Origin: Branchiostoma floridae
Lineage: Eukaryota > Chordata > Leptocardii > Amphioxiformes > Branchiostomatidae
Reading direction: 5' to 3'
Assembly: GCF_000003815.2 (NCBI RefSeq)
Contig: NC_049987.1
Span: 18,462,066-18,526,065, forward strand
Length of the DNA: 64,000 nucleotides
Position numbers and translations under genes: made by a program. Below are positions 32,215 through 44,600 of the stretch, piece after piece. Numbering within the stretch: the stretch's first letter is position 1; each line of letters starts with the position of its first letter. Under the pieces are notes generated by a model that worked only from the letters and a program-made list of their open reading frames with translations, was not told the origin of the DNA and ran no database searches.

Positions 32215-32680
32215 ATTGTTTCTCTGGGTGCCAGGCTATTCTGCAGGAAAGCAGTGAAATGAGCAAACGGTACTAGAATAGGGTAGATACCATGCTAAGA
32301 ACTACACATACATGTACATGTACATGTTTTAATATTGCATTGCTGACTATGGAATGATGCCATGCTCTTAACACTTCCCTACACCATCAGTCTAACCTAT
32401 GATATGTACTAGTACTATAATAACTGTTAACTGTACATCTGGCACGTCATTGGAGATATCTGACAAGAGGAAACATCTCAGAAAATCCATGTTAAGTTGG
32501 GAGATATTAAATTTGTCTATATCTACATACATTTCAGTCAAAAAATCCATAAAACCTGATGGACTTCACTTTGTCGTGGAAGCAGTAATGTTGTTATGGA
32601 CGATGCTGAAGTGTTGAGATGCTCCCCAGATGTGCCCTCTGATACAGAAGGCAAGATGCACTTTGCCCAGTTTCATATTT

Positions 32681-35600
32681 CTACTTGTTCCTTGCTCTGC
32701 TTCTTAGACATCGTCTCTTTGCCGCGGGCTCTTCTTCGCTGGCCTCCGTTTTTACCTTCCCACAATTCCCTTCGCCCTTCCCAGATGCCCTCAATGCGTA
32801 AGCATGGTCCCTGACTGGTCCGTCTTCGCTGGGGGTGACGGCCTTTGCACTGCCCTGTTTAGAAACATCCTTCAGCACAATGGCTGCCTCTTTCAAAATG
32901 GCCGCTCGTGGTTTGGCGTAACTGTGGATCTCGTCGCTCTCCTGCGGTTTGGATGCGGCGCTCTCAACATCCCTTTTCTCATCCCCGCTGTTAGCAGGTT
33001 TGGCATACGAGTGAACACTGTCATGGGATTGGTCGATGCAGTTCCCATTTGTGTTGTCATGAGATGTTTGTTCTACTAAAGATGGCTGCTCCTCGTTTTC
33101 TTGTGAACTCTGACGTTTCTCAAGGTCAGGTGACAAAGATGGTGGGTCTTTTTCACCCTCAGTTGTAGTACATGATGTCTCCTGCACCTTTGTTGGCAAA
33201 GACTGTTCCCTTTTCGTTTCCGTCTCGTCACTACTACTTGTTTGTGGAGGTGTTTTCGGTGAGCACGAGAGGTCCACTGCATCACCTTGGCAGTTTTCAG
33301 TCCACTCCTTTTCACGGTAATTATCGACGGAACACTTTTCAGGTTCGGACTTGTCACTGTTACAAGCAATTTTTTCATCAGCGTCGCTTTCCCTGTTATC
33401 ACTATTACTCGCTGTTAATTTCTCTTCAACATTTTCTTGGTCATTCTTTTCTTGGTCATGGCTGGAGGCATTGTCTTTGTTTCCATCACACGTTTCTTTG
33501 TCTTTGTCACCATTGAGCAATGTAGTGTCAGCAGAACTTGTACAAGGTTGTGTTGTTGGTTCTTTGTCTGATTTTTTGTCTAATTCCCCTGCATCATTGG
33601 CGGTTAAACTTAACGAGTTTGAAAGCTGGTCTCTTCTTGCCTCTGATACAGTGTCCTTTAAACTCGACGACTCACTACTCGTGGAATCATCAACAGAAAC
33701 TGTGTCTTTTGTGGCATTAGCTACCTCGTCACTTTCATAAGAGGAGATCTCACCCGAGGATTGGCTAGTGCTTGGAAGAACTTCACAGCTTGTATCAGCT
33801 AGTTTGGTAGCTTCATTGTTTTTCGGGTTATCCTTTTCAGACTGAGAACTGTCTGTTGGTACTGGCACAGGGACGGGAATAGGAATGGGAATGGGGATCG
33901 GAACTGGAATGAAGTACGGATATGGCACCATAAGTGTGGGAGGGGGCAACAATGACCGGCCAGGCATCGGGGGTAGGTTTAGTACTTCTTGCGGAAACAT
34001 GACGTTGTGAGGCATGTTCTGTAGCAGTCCTGGGTTAGTGAACGCGAGGTGAGGAGGTAACGGTTGTTGGGGGAAGTGTTGGGGGAACAGTCCTTGAGGT
34101 ATGGGTGCGTCGTTCCTGATCTGTGGGCGGGGCATACTCGGTGACGGGGAGTGCCCCGGCATCCCCAGTGGAGGCATGGCTTGGTTTGGGGTGGGAGTTC
34201 TTGGATGTAGCATGGGGTGTAACATGGCGGGGGATCGCACTCTCTGGTCCGCTACGATCTGTAGGGGGGAGACGGCTCCTCGAGGGGGGATCCCCCCTGG
34301 GATACCGGTGGGGATCATACCCGGCATGCCCGGTCTGATCATGTGAGCCGCCTGGATGACCGTGTCGCGGTGAGCCTGGGAGCCGACCGGAGGCGGCGGC
34401 ATCCTCGGCTCCGCTTGCAGCTGTAGCGCGGGTGAACTTCTGGAAACAGCTGGGTTCATCATCCTGTTCTGCATCCCCGCAGGGCCTGCCTGGTCACCAT
34501 CTGCAGTCTTCAGCCACAGCTCCGGTGTGATCAGGACTTGACCGTTTGACTGCGGACTACTCTTAGGCGGCTGCGGACACATCGACGTCGGCGGTTTTAC
34601 GTCCACCGCCACGGGCAGCGGGCCTGGCGACGGAGCACCCGAGCTGAACTGCATACTGGTGGGAAGGTTGGCTTGAGTCTCCTTACAGAAGATGTCCATC
34701 TTGTACTGGTTCAGGCATTTCACGCTACAGAACTGGAGTCGCCTCTCGCCGTCTCCGAAATCGAGGTACTCCTTCGTGTGGCGGATGTGTTTACACCAAT
34801 CGCAGACCTTGTTGCGCTTGAAGTACGCGCGGCGACAGGCGGCAAAGCACTTCTCACTGCAGAACTCTTTCGATTCGTTGTTCGTGTTGAGGGTGTACCG
34901 CTTGACCCCGACCTTTTGACACCAAGCACACAGGATCTGCTTTATGTTGTCCTCATCATCTGAATAAAGAGGGTGGGAGGGGGGCAGAGAGAAATAACAA
35001 CATTAGATTCCATCAGGGTAATCGCATTTCAGAAAAAGTATATCAATAAGGCCATACGTATTCTCAGAATTTTACAGAAAACTTGACAACTAGAAAGTGG
35101 TTGAACAAATTAAGCATAGGCATTCTGCAATGTGTTTCCACTGAACAATTGACTGAAGTACAGTAACAGAAAATTAAACATTTTACAGTATTACTACTGA
35201 TTCAGGAACATGGACATGCATGTAGTATCTATAATGAGATCATGATAGGAAAGGGATTTAATTTGATTGAATAATTGATCAGTATCAACATTTCAAGTGG
35301 ATTAGTTGTAACCTATCACAGGAAGAGTGCATAATTAGATTTGCCTTTGGGGAATATTCTCTTTGATGTTAAGATTTCATTCATGTAAATGTTGAATTTT
35401 TTGCTGTCATGGTGGAATAATATTAACAGTTTCTTGCTGTAACCTCGAGCTCTTTAGTGTGAATCTAAAATCTGAGTACTCTCCAAGCAGAGATTCAATC
35501 ACGCAGATATAGTGCTCTTCCTGGGAAGAGCGCCCATGTAATTTTTCCGACTATTATAATATCTGCGCTCTGCTTGAAGAGTAAAACCTGAGTGCAAAAA

Positions 35601-38600
35601 TACTTAAAATATGCTGCCCGCCTATGCCTAATGTTTCAACCTGGAACTTAAAATCAAAACAAGCGCTCAATTTTCTTCATACCACGACCTCGAATTCCCA
35701 AAAAAGATTGGGTGCACCAAAAATTCTTTGGGTGCACCACTTGAATTTAAGTAGAATGTCAAAAAAAACTAATAACAAAATTAGTTATAAGCTATCAAAT
35801 TCTTAAACAAGTAACATGACAGACATTTTTATTATCTTTCTAACACTTAACGTTAGATGTCAAGAATATGATGTATACTAGATATATATAGTATACTCGA
35901 TATCTTTCCATACATAAACCTAAGAAAATATTTGAAAAAAATTGGGTGCACAGTTCCAATTTTGGGTGCACCTGGGTGCACATGCACCCAGTATTTTGAG
36001 CCCTACTTATATACATGTGTATATATATATCACAGGTGAACCAGTAAATAAATAAAAACAGCCTTTACCCATCAATAACCTACAACCTTTAAAATGTTGA
36101 CAACACCTAATTGCTTCAAAAGCAACATCTGACAGCATCGCTAGAAATTCTTAGACGTGAAAATGTCTTTCCGACATCCCCACTTACAACGGTGTACCTT
36201 TAAGGGATGGCATGTCCAATGAGGTTTTTACGCTGTCGTTAAGCACCGTGTCACGAGGGTGTCACGAGGTGACAGCGTGTTAAGTCACTGTTAACCCCTG
36301 GTGTGGGGAATGTCACCGGACTAAGTGGGACCAGATGTAGAGGGGTCGGGAGAAGTGACACGTATGAGGGTAGGGGGATTCGACCGAGAGAAGCCGACAG
36401 AGAAAGACGTGTCTACCAGAGCTCCGAATAAAGTCTTCTATCCGCAAACATCATGCCTCTGTCCTGATCCTTGACTTGACTCACTACCATGCCACCGTGA
36501 CATCTGGTAGTACGGCTGGGGTGAGTCAAGTTCAACGGACGGGACAGGGGCAGACGAGAGCCGTTCAGAGACGTAGGACAGAGTGCCGATCCGGAGTACC
36601 GAGCCCGCGGGGTTGACCAGCAAGTCCAGCAAGGGGCAGGCGACGGGCGAGCGTCGGTGACCGAGGCGAGCGAGAGGGAGCAGCAGAGGAGGCGTCGTCC
36701 GAGAGATACAGGCCGACTTCTACTCTGACAGAGAGCCGGCCCGGAGTGCCTGCGGCAGTAACGACCTGTGGTAGCGGCAAAGAGAGCGGCAGTGGCCGGG
36801 GCAAGGCTGGACAGCCACGCGGCGGGCGGGATGGTGACCGGAGAAAGAGCGGGCCCGGGCAGAGAGTCCATACAGAGAGAGACACAGGAGGAAGGTCGGT
36901 GGGCTCGCATAGTATCATTGGCGCACCGTGCACACCGGCCTAGTTCTGTTACTTACTTAGTTCAGCTTTGTTGTAGTAGTTTTAGATTTGTTAGAATGTA
37001 GGCAACCAATGTTAGATAAATTATGTCAGTGCTATCAGGAATACAGTATAGATTAGCTGAGCAGCGAGTATCATGCGGACGTGGCGGAAGTCAGTGGGGG
37101 GGAGTCACCAGATGGGTCAGTTTAGATGTAAGACAGATATATAGAGATAGAATTATAGATATACATGTGGGTTTTACTCCCCGGGATAGTAATGTGTAGT
37201 TCGTATGATGTTACCATATAGCAGGTCAGGGGTGTCCGGCGTTTCATGTAGTTGTCGGAAGGTCTATTTGTTGTGTTTATGTGTTGAGGAGATATTAATG
37301 TTTAAGTCGAGAGGTAGAGGAGAGAGCAGCGGAGCTGAGTTGAGACGTAGATGAGGTGTCGAGGTTAGAAGTCCGGTGTTATGTGTATGTGCGTCAGTGG
37401 TTGCTTTGCGTGCCCTGTCCGACCCCAACCTCTACAGGCGAGACTCCACAGCACGACTCGGCAGACAACGACGCCCCGAGGGCCCGACGTCGTATAGGAG
37501 TCGTCGTCGTGGGAGCATCCAGCCGGGAGGCCTCTGTGGACAAGACAAGCCTCTTCCCGACGGGCAGAGGAGTTCCTGTCGTTTCCCTGTGGTTCCGGGA
37601 CACACCCGGAAGTGCGCAAGCCGGCCGCCGAGGAGGAAGTTGGCGCGGGACACCTGGCAACCATTAGATGAACTTTTGTTGTTGTAAATTGTTATGTTTT
37701 TGTTGTTGTTTTGTAAATGTCGGAATGTCGCTGACCTGCATTGTAGAAGAATTAGTAGTATTGTATAGAAGTATGTAAAAGAAAAGCGGTGATGATCTTC
37801 ATGATAATATGTCCCGGTAATCAATAATTGATAACAGCTGTCAACAATGTGGAAATTGTTTTAAAAAATGAGGGGTGAGGTGTCACGAGGGTGTCACGAG
37901 GTGACAGCGTGTTAAGTCACTGTTAACCCCTGGTGTGGGGAATGTCACCGGACTAAGTGGGACCAGATGTAGAGGGGTCGGGAGAAGTGACACGTATGAG
38001 GGTAGGGGGATTCGACCGAGAGAAGCCGACAGAGAAAGACGTGTCTACCAGAGCTCCGAATAAAGTCTTCTATCCGCAAACATCATGCCTCTGTCCTGAT
38101 CCTTGACTTGACTCACTACCATGCCACCGTGACAACCGCATACCTGTACGCAGCACCTACTGGAACCAATATACATGTACATGGACGGCAATTTGCTTTA
38201 TTAATTGTTAATGGCAATGTGAAAGATTAACTTTTTCCTGGGGCAAAGAGAGGATTTGATGTTATTGAAATGAGCTATTACTGCCTCATAAACAATGGGG
38301 CAGTGGAGCTTAATAATATTGATATAAAAAATGTAACAGAAAGTTGAAAATGGGTAATATTTTCTGTTACTATAACAATGAAGTATAGTAGGGAAAGAAA
38401 ATCTCTCTCATCTTGTAACTTAAAATTAAGTTAAATGTTGCAATATCAACAGGAAGAATCTACAACATTCAAAATGAATTACATGTCATTACATGGCAAT
38501 TGCATGAATGGCAGGACCTTTGATTCATCTTTCAATGTCTTCTTGAATGTGTAAAATCAGCTTGTAATGACATTAAGGGCAATTTTTCAATAGAACAATA

Positions 38601-41600
38601 TATACAGACAGTTCACCATCTGGCAACTTTGGCTGAGGACAGACAAAGGTGGAAAACTTATGTTGATGGCATTGCTGCCCCTACGGCCAGTGAGGCTATG
38701 GGACCGGTGAGGTGAGGTGATAAACTGACGCTGGCAAGCAATGATTCCTTATAAAAGCATGTCACTTAATTGAAGTTAAGATGCTATTCAGCCAGCCAGC
38801 CAATCAATCAATCAACCAATCAATCAATAAATAGAGTAACTGTTGCTTCCAAAGAAAAACTGCACCAATATTTTAAAGACTTGATTAATAGGTATCACTA
38901 TAAATGTATGGATACTTAGGCCAGTATGATAAATTCTATACAATTAGTTGAATTACAGAAAATTCTGTAATTCAGTAAGTGGTTTATTCATACATGTAGC
39001 ACATAAATTGGACTCTGATGACCTGATACATGTAAGTGTACTTCTGAGTCTGCCATTTTTGGCAGTAACATGCCCTAAATGTTCTCTCAATCATTAAAAA
39101 GCTCTATCGATGTTTTCAGGTCACCAAGCCCCATTAAACTAGCCTAGATTTTCTAGCAGGATATATGGGAAACTTGCTGGCAATTTTCAAATCGGGCATG
39201 CACTTTGGAGATGCGTGGCCCTCGTCGACAAAATGATGGGTATCAGCAGCTTTCTACAATATATATAGTCAAACCTGTATTAGCAGCCATCTTTGCATAG
39301 CGACCACCTAGCCAAGTTGCGGTCACCTTTTGTCGGTCCCTTGGTCTAGGGTCATTTTAGCGGTAGCGGAAGGTACGCGTGCCTTAAACGTTAGAGTGCA
39401 AGTCTTTCTCGACAAATTTACCAACACTCCGCATGGCAATATATCAATCATTTTCGGTCATTTTGACTTTGGCAGTGTAAGTTGAATTCTCAAACGATCA
39501 AGACAATGTTACTTGGTGAGAAAGATTATTGGGTACTGAAAACATGTGTAACTTATTGCTCATGGTCAATTGATCAACATTTTCTCTATGGTGGCCACAT
39601 TTTCCAGTCCCTTGAGTGGCCGCTATAGACAGATTTTACTGTATACATACATAATAATATATAGTACTATGTTATATATAGTATTATGTTATATAAGAGT
39701 TTTGGATTGAAAGGACAGACAGTACACCTGACCTTGCCTACTGACGAATCTCTAAGAAGCACAAGGAGGTGTATTATATACACTGTACGCTGCCTATGAA
39801 TACCTGTAAGTGAATGTAATGGGTAATGTCACACAGAGTATTAGATGTAGATTGCTGGTACTGACAGTAAGTGGTTTATTCAATAGAACTAGAAGCCAAA
39901 TTTGCATTACCCCAGTAGTATACTAATTGTAGCAATCAGTTCTAGTGCTAATTCTACATAAATGTAGCAATTATCTTGACTTTTAATATTATTGTAAGAA
40001 GTATGGGTACAGTATAGGGTCTGGCAGACTGCATCATATTGTACTTTGTCATACCAGGGCTGTATCAACATTACATACCCAGTCCTGTGCTCTAGAGCAG
40101 ATGATAGCTTGGTTTATGTCATACCTGTGACGCGTAAACGTTCAATACGGGTGTTCCGGACCGGCTGATAACTTTCCGTACGGCCCGGGCTTATCACATG
40201 GGCTCCATTCGAATAAATCGAACTGTTTCGAGTGGGCCGAGTACGGTGCCATCGAAAGTTCGAATACCTGATTCGGACGTTGGAACATTACTGTTGCAAC
40301 GCTTTTTTTTTTCGAGGGCAACAAATTTGTTCAACTTCTGGCGCATTTCGCATCAAAACAGTGGTTTTCTCAGGTGGGTATGACATAAATAAAATACAAC
40401 ACGGTGTATTCCGCATCACCCTCGGTCCCAGCCCTCCCGCGGGTCGGGCTGGTACCTCGGGTGATACGGAATACACCGTGTTGTATTCTATATTTATCAT
40501 AAAATTAACATTGGGGTTTTACAGTAACTGACCTGATGTTGGAATTTTTTCAAAAATTTTCTCAATTTCTGTCACATTTTGCATTGAATTAGTGAAATTG
40601 AAACATATTTGTGTTTCTTCCTTTGGGTTTGAAATTCCTGCAGATAAGATACAACATGGCGTATTTCACATCACCCTGGGTCAGATCATCCTCCAGCCTT
40701 TGGCTGTCAGGCAATCCTACCCATAGTCGGGCAGAATAGTCCGATTATGAAATGCTCACACTGAAACGTTAGCATTATTTCAGAAATGGAACATGTCTCA
40801 AAGCATTGACCTTTCGAACGCTTGTTTGAATCCTATTTGAAAGCTGTCTGACTCGTAGCCAATCAGAGCTCTTGCTTATTTCTTTAGGCGAATATTTAAA
40901 TGACAAATGTTTCTGTATCAGTTAGCAGTTCAGGTGATCAGTTAGCAGTTTAGGCGATCAGATGGTGAACCTGGACTGGATAAGGTCATGGATAAGGTAA
41001 GGCTAGGGCAGTCAGGGATGAGGCATTAAAAATTCAGCTGTCTTCCTATGGAAAAGGTTGCCATCGATTCTTGTCCACAAAAAATCGAAATTCAATCAAT
41101 GTGTATCTGCCACATCAACTCTCCTGTAGTGCAAAGATAACCAGGCCAAAATATCCGTCAAGCCATAACAACCCTATCACCTCAAACTACAGTATGATAC
41201 CATCAGGGTCACATGACCGTGATCCTCATCTCCCATTGGTCCACAATCTGCTGACTTGCAGAAGGCCTTATCTACCTGTGGACAGTGGTAAGTTTTTTCC
41301 TGTCGTCGTTATTCAACAGATACGAATCAGCTCGTTTTTCAATTAAGCGCTGCGCAAGCTGCTCTAGTCAATTAGCAGTATGGATTTATGGATTGGGACG
41401 TCAAGGCAAAAGGAGACAGATATACAATGCTTTGAAAACTGGAGGTTCTGTAGAGTTTGTCAGGTTTTAGTTCACAATTAGAGAACAATACAAAATAGCA
41501 CAATTAAAATTAATCAAACATTTAGATAATGCTTTGTGCATTGTCAAATGCCATAGTGACTGCACTATGTAAAATCATAACTCTAACATTTTTGCAGAAA

Positions 41601-44600
41601 CTTTTCCATATTGCCAAGCAAAATTTCAGACAACTTGCAAAATGGTAGGTAACAGAAAAAAAAAACAGCTAAGACCAGGATTTTAGCTACAATTTTATTA
41701 TTCTGAGTCCAAATTTCTTGGTGAGTCACAGTAAGTGACTATTGTACGGGGGTCTGGGGGCATCCACCTTCCATGGTGGAGTTTTTGAGAATTTTAAGTT
41801 AAAATGTTGCATTCTATTAAGCTATCTAGCATCTTGAGAGAGGGGCAAAATTACTGTCAGAGAGGTCACAGTAGAAAACTGTGACCACAAGTGACCTAGT
41901 AACATCCCTGGTCAATTAGAATTTTACGCTTGTCAGAGGCTCTGTTCCCCATGGTGTGTAAGGGTGTCTAGTGCATCCAATTTCTTGTTATTTTAAGAAA
42001 AGCCTGTGCAGATGATGCCATGATGCATGCCTGGCTAAAAGCCTGGCAAAGACATAATCCAACCTACATGTAACTACCCATCCTCACCTGGACGACTGGG
42101 AAGAGCGCCATTTTTCACTCCGACCACAATGCCTCCCTGTCCAGAAGCGCCCATGTTGCCGAGGGATACGCCCGGCAACTGGGAAGGTCCGCCGGCCGCG
42201 CCCGTGGAAGACGCCTGGGTGCTCCCTGTTGGGAAATAAGACGCTGATCAATACCATCGCCATAATTTTCATTTCGTATTGGCAGCTGAAATATTGCGAT
42301 GGTCTCTAGAGAATTTGATAATATTTTCATTTGTCTCTTTCCATCAGTCAAAAGTTTGGTGATACAATTAAGACATGAAGCATTGTATCTTTGTCACCAG
42401 AATTGTTCAACTTCTATAGCTGTCAGTCATATTATTAGGCCACAGCAGTTTGTTGGTTCTCGGATGTTTGTAAAAATTATGAAAAACAAGATGAAAACAG
42501 AACATGTTGGAAAAGTCTGTAAATGGTTTACATGGAAGCTTCCAAGGGAGATGCCGTAATTTGGTCAGAATTCATTTTCCTTAAAAAGCTCTGTTTTTAC
42601 CCCGCTTCTGAACAAGAATGCCTGAAAACCCATGGCAATATGAGGAATAAAATTTTCATTTTAGGACATATTACTACTTCAAGGTTGTGTTCTAATATGA
42701 AAATTAAAAAACAAACTTGTTCAAAACCTTCTTTCTCAACAGTGTTAAATGTACTGTACAAAAAATAACTCTGTTGATGGTAGTTTTTCCATTCCATTCT
42801 ATTAGACTAAATACAGTCCTATAATTTTGGGACCATCTTTTGCTAATTGAGGCTCTAAATTCTAATAAATATCTTCATCCTTCCAGCACTAGATAAATCT
42901 TTTACCATTCATTTTCCCCAAGCGATTTTCGAACAGAGGAAAGAATATCTCAAGACTTCCAGTTGCTATTCTGGGACTTAACTGTCGAATTGTCATGGCC
43001 ATGGTGAAACCACACAGCAATAATTCACTTGTGAAATCAATTCTTACCCAGGCATATTGGCAATGTCGGCAAAATGTAATTTTGGAATTGTTAACAACAA
43101 CTTGTCTTCATCTTTTTTAATCATCACAAGAAAGCATTAGGAAGTATATATTATAGAAAAGCAGCTAAACAGATGCCAGACTGAGTGTGTATTCATTATA
43201 TTAAGCTGAAAATAGACAATGGCCTGTAAATGATTTTCTAATTGACTGCTATGGGATACAACCCACAGTTGTATTCGTCAAATGATTTCACGAAGCTGAC
43301 CAGTGGGTAGAGTGTCCGCTAAATTGCATTTGGGAGTTCAGATCAAACCCAGGGCCAGGTCATTTGATTTCATGTATCTCCAAAGACTTGGAGAATGGTA
43401 CATACTGCACTCCAAGGAACTCGAACTAGCCCATATGCATATGGTGAAACTTGCTTGCGAAATGGTGTGGCCTAGGGGTGGGTACCGGTACAGAAAATTC
43501 AGGTCCAGGTCCAGTTCAGGTCCAGAGTATCAGGTCCAGATTTGGACCTGAACCTGGACCTGATTCAGTATGTGAGAACTTGTGAATGGAGGATACTCAA
43601 AACAATGGTCCATTTCGCAACAAAGACATCTTTCTGTTTTGTGGAGTAGTTGACTCCCACCGAAACGTGTGAATTCCTGATCATATAATCTGTTCATTTT
43701 CCAATCGGTCCAACATCCGGTCCACCGAATTTTTTCAGGTCTGGTTTTTCTGGACCGGTCCAAAAAGAAAGAAAAAATGGTTTGTACCGGTACACAGTAT
43801 CAGTACCCAGCCCTAGTGTGGCTTAAAGGCTATAGCAACAGAAACAGGCCCATACACTGAAAGGTATTAGGAAGGTTTTGGTATGTCATTGAATTTTTAA
43901 TGACAGAACCATCAACAACATTTTGTGTCATAAGATAGCTGAATTTTAAGCATATGTCCCTCCCAAAAATTTCTATCATAAACTAGGTACAAGTATTGGC
44001 AAATGAAACAGGATCCTTACTCTGATAGTAACAAAAGAAATATATGAATAACTTGGTCAGTTGGACGATCACTAGATACTAGATAAAAAGGTTCTGTATC
44101 ATAATCATATAATAAATGATTGTATGAATTTGCAATAAAGATTATTATTACAATAATTAGTTTAAAGCAAGTTATGTACAGTATCGGCCAATGTTTCAGT
44201 GATCGTCTGTTGACCTTCCTCGGGGCAATACTGATAGTTAGCTTTGTTTGCAGCGACAACTTGCTGCAGTGTCGAGTAAAACCAGTGCTAGTCTGTTTTG
44301 CCTTAAACTTTAAAGGCAATCTACGGTAGGGGTGCGTAGCGGTACAGAAAATTCAGGTCCAGGTCATGGTCCAGAGGATCACGTCCAGGTCTGGACCTGA
44401 ACCTGGACTTATCTATCAGTGAAAACTTGTGAATGGGCGATCCTCAAAACAATGGTCCTTTTCTCCACAATGGGTTCTGTTTGGTGGCGTATCGATGTCC
44501 ATTGTCGTTTAAACATCCTATCTTTATGTAAACAACACTAACTGCTTCTGTTTTATACCAAATTTCATTGTAAAAAAGACTTTTAACTCTCCTCTACTTC

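Larger units (their letters stand above)
28701..32680. other. Intergenic sequence and probable long SOBP 3' UTR
   Basis: No coding sequence recognised. It holds a (CA)n tract at 29195-29251, a GGTA run near 31740, and the short MITE at 32089-32214. The SOBP stop codon is at 32681. An unambiguous minus-strand AATAAA was not found close to it, so the 3' end of the transcript is unresolved. Confidence 0.4.
36249..38134 (+). mobile_element. LTR retrotransposon, non-autonomous (TRIM/LARD-like), 1886 bp
   Basis: Two 254-bp LTRs (36249-36502 and 37881-38134) begin TGTCACGAGG and end CCGTGACA. They are identical as far as I can read. The flanks share ACCG, a 4-bp target duplication. A polypurine tract (AAAAAATGAGGGGTGAGG) directly precedes the 3' LTR. 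The sequence after the 5' LTR (TGGTAGTACGGCTGGGG) is in the primer-binding position, but no tRNA was assigned. Each LTR contains AATAAA (CCGAATAAAGTC). The 1378-bp interior has only short overlapping ORFs, with no recognisable gag, protease, RT, RNase H or integrase. It is therefore a deletion derivative or a parasite of an autonomous element, recently inserted in SOBP intron 4. Confidence 0.9.
34960..42087 (-). other. SOBP intron 4
   Basis: 7.1 kb. It contains MITEs (35478-35582, 35687-36003, 39267-39645, 40385-40500) and the LTR element 36249-38134. Between these, 38135-39266 and 40501-42087 show nothing recognisable beyond short AATC runs near 38800. Confidence 0.6.

Noticed and set aside
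33076-34346. Plus-strand and other-frame ORFs across the last SOBP exon
   Set aside because: Shadows of the long SOBP reading frame, which matches the family along its length.
36413-37824. Proline- and arginine-rich ORFs inside the LTR element
   Set aside because: Overlapping frames on both strands in GC-rich sequence, without any retroviral-type domain. One might be the decayed end of a pol gene, but nothing supports calling it.
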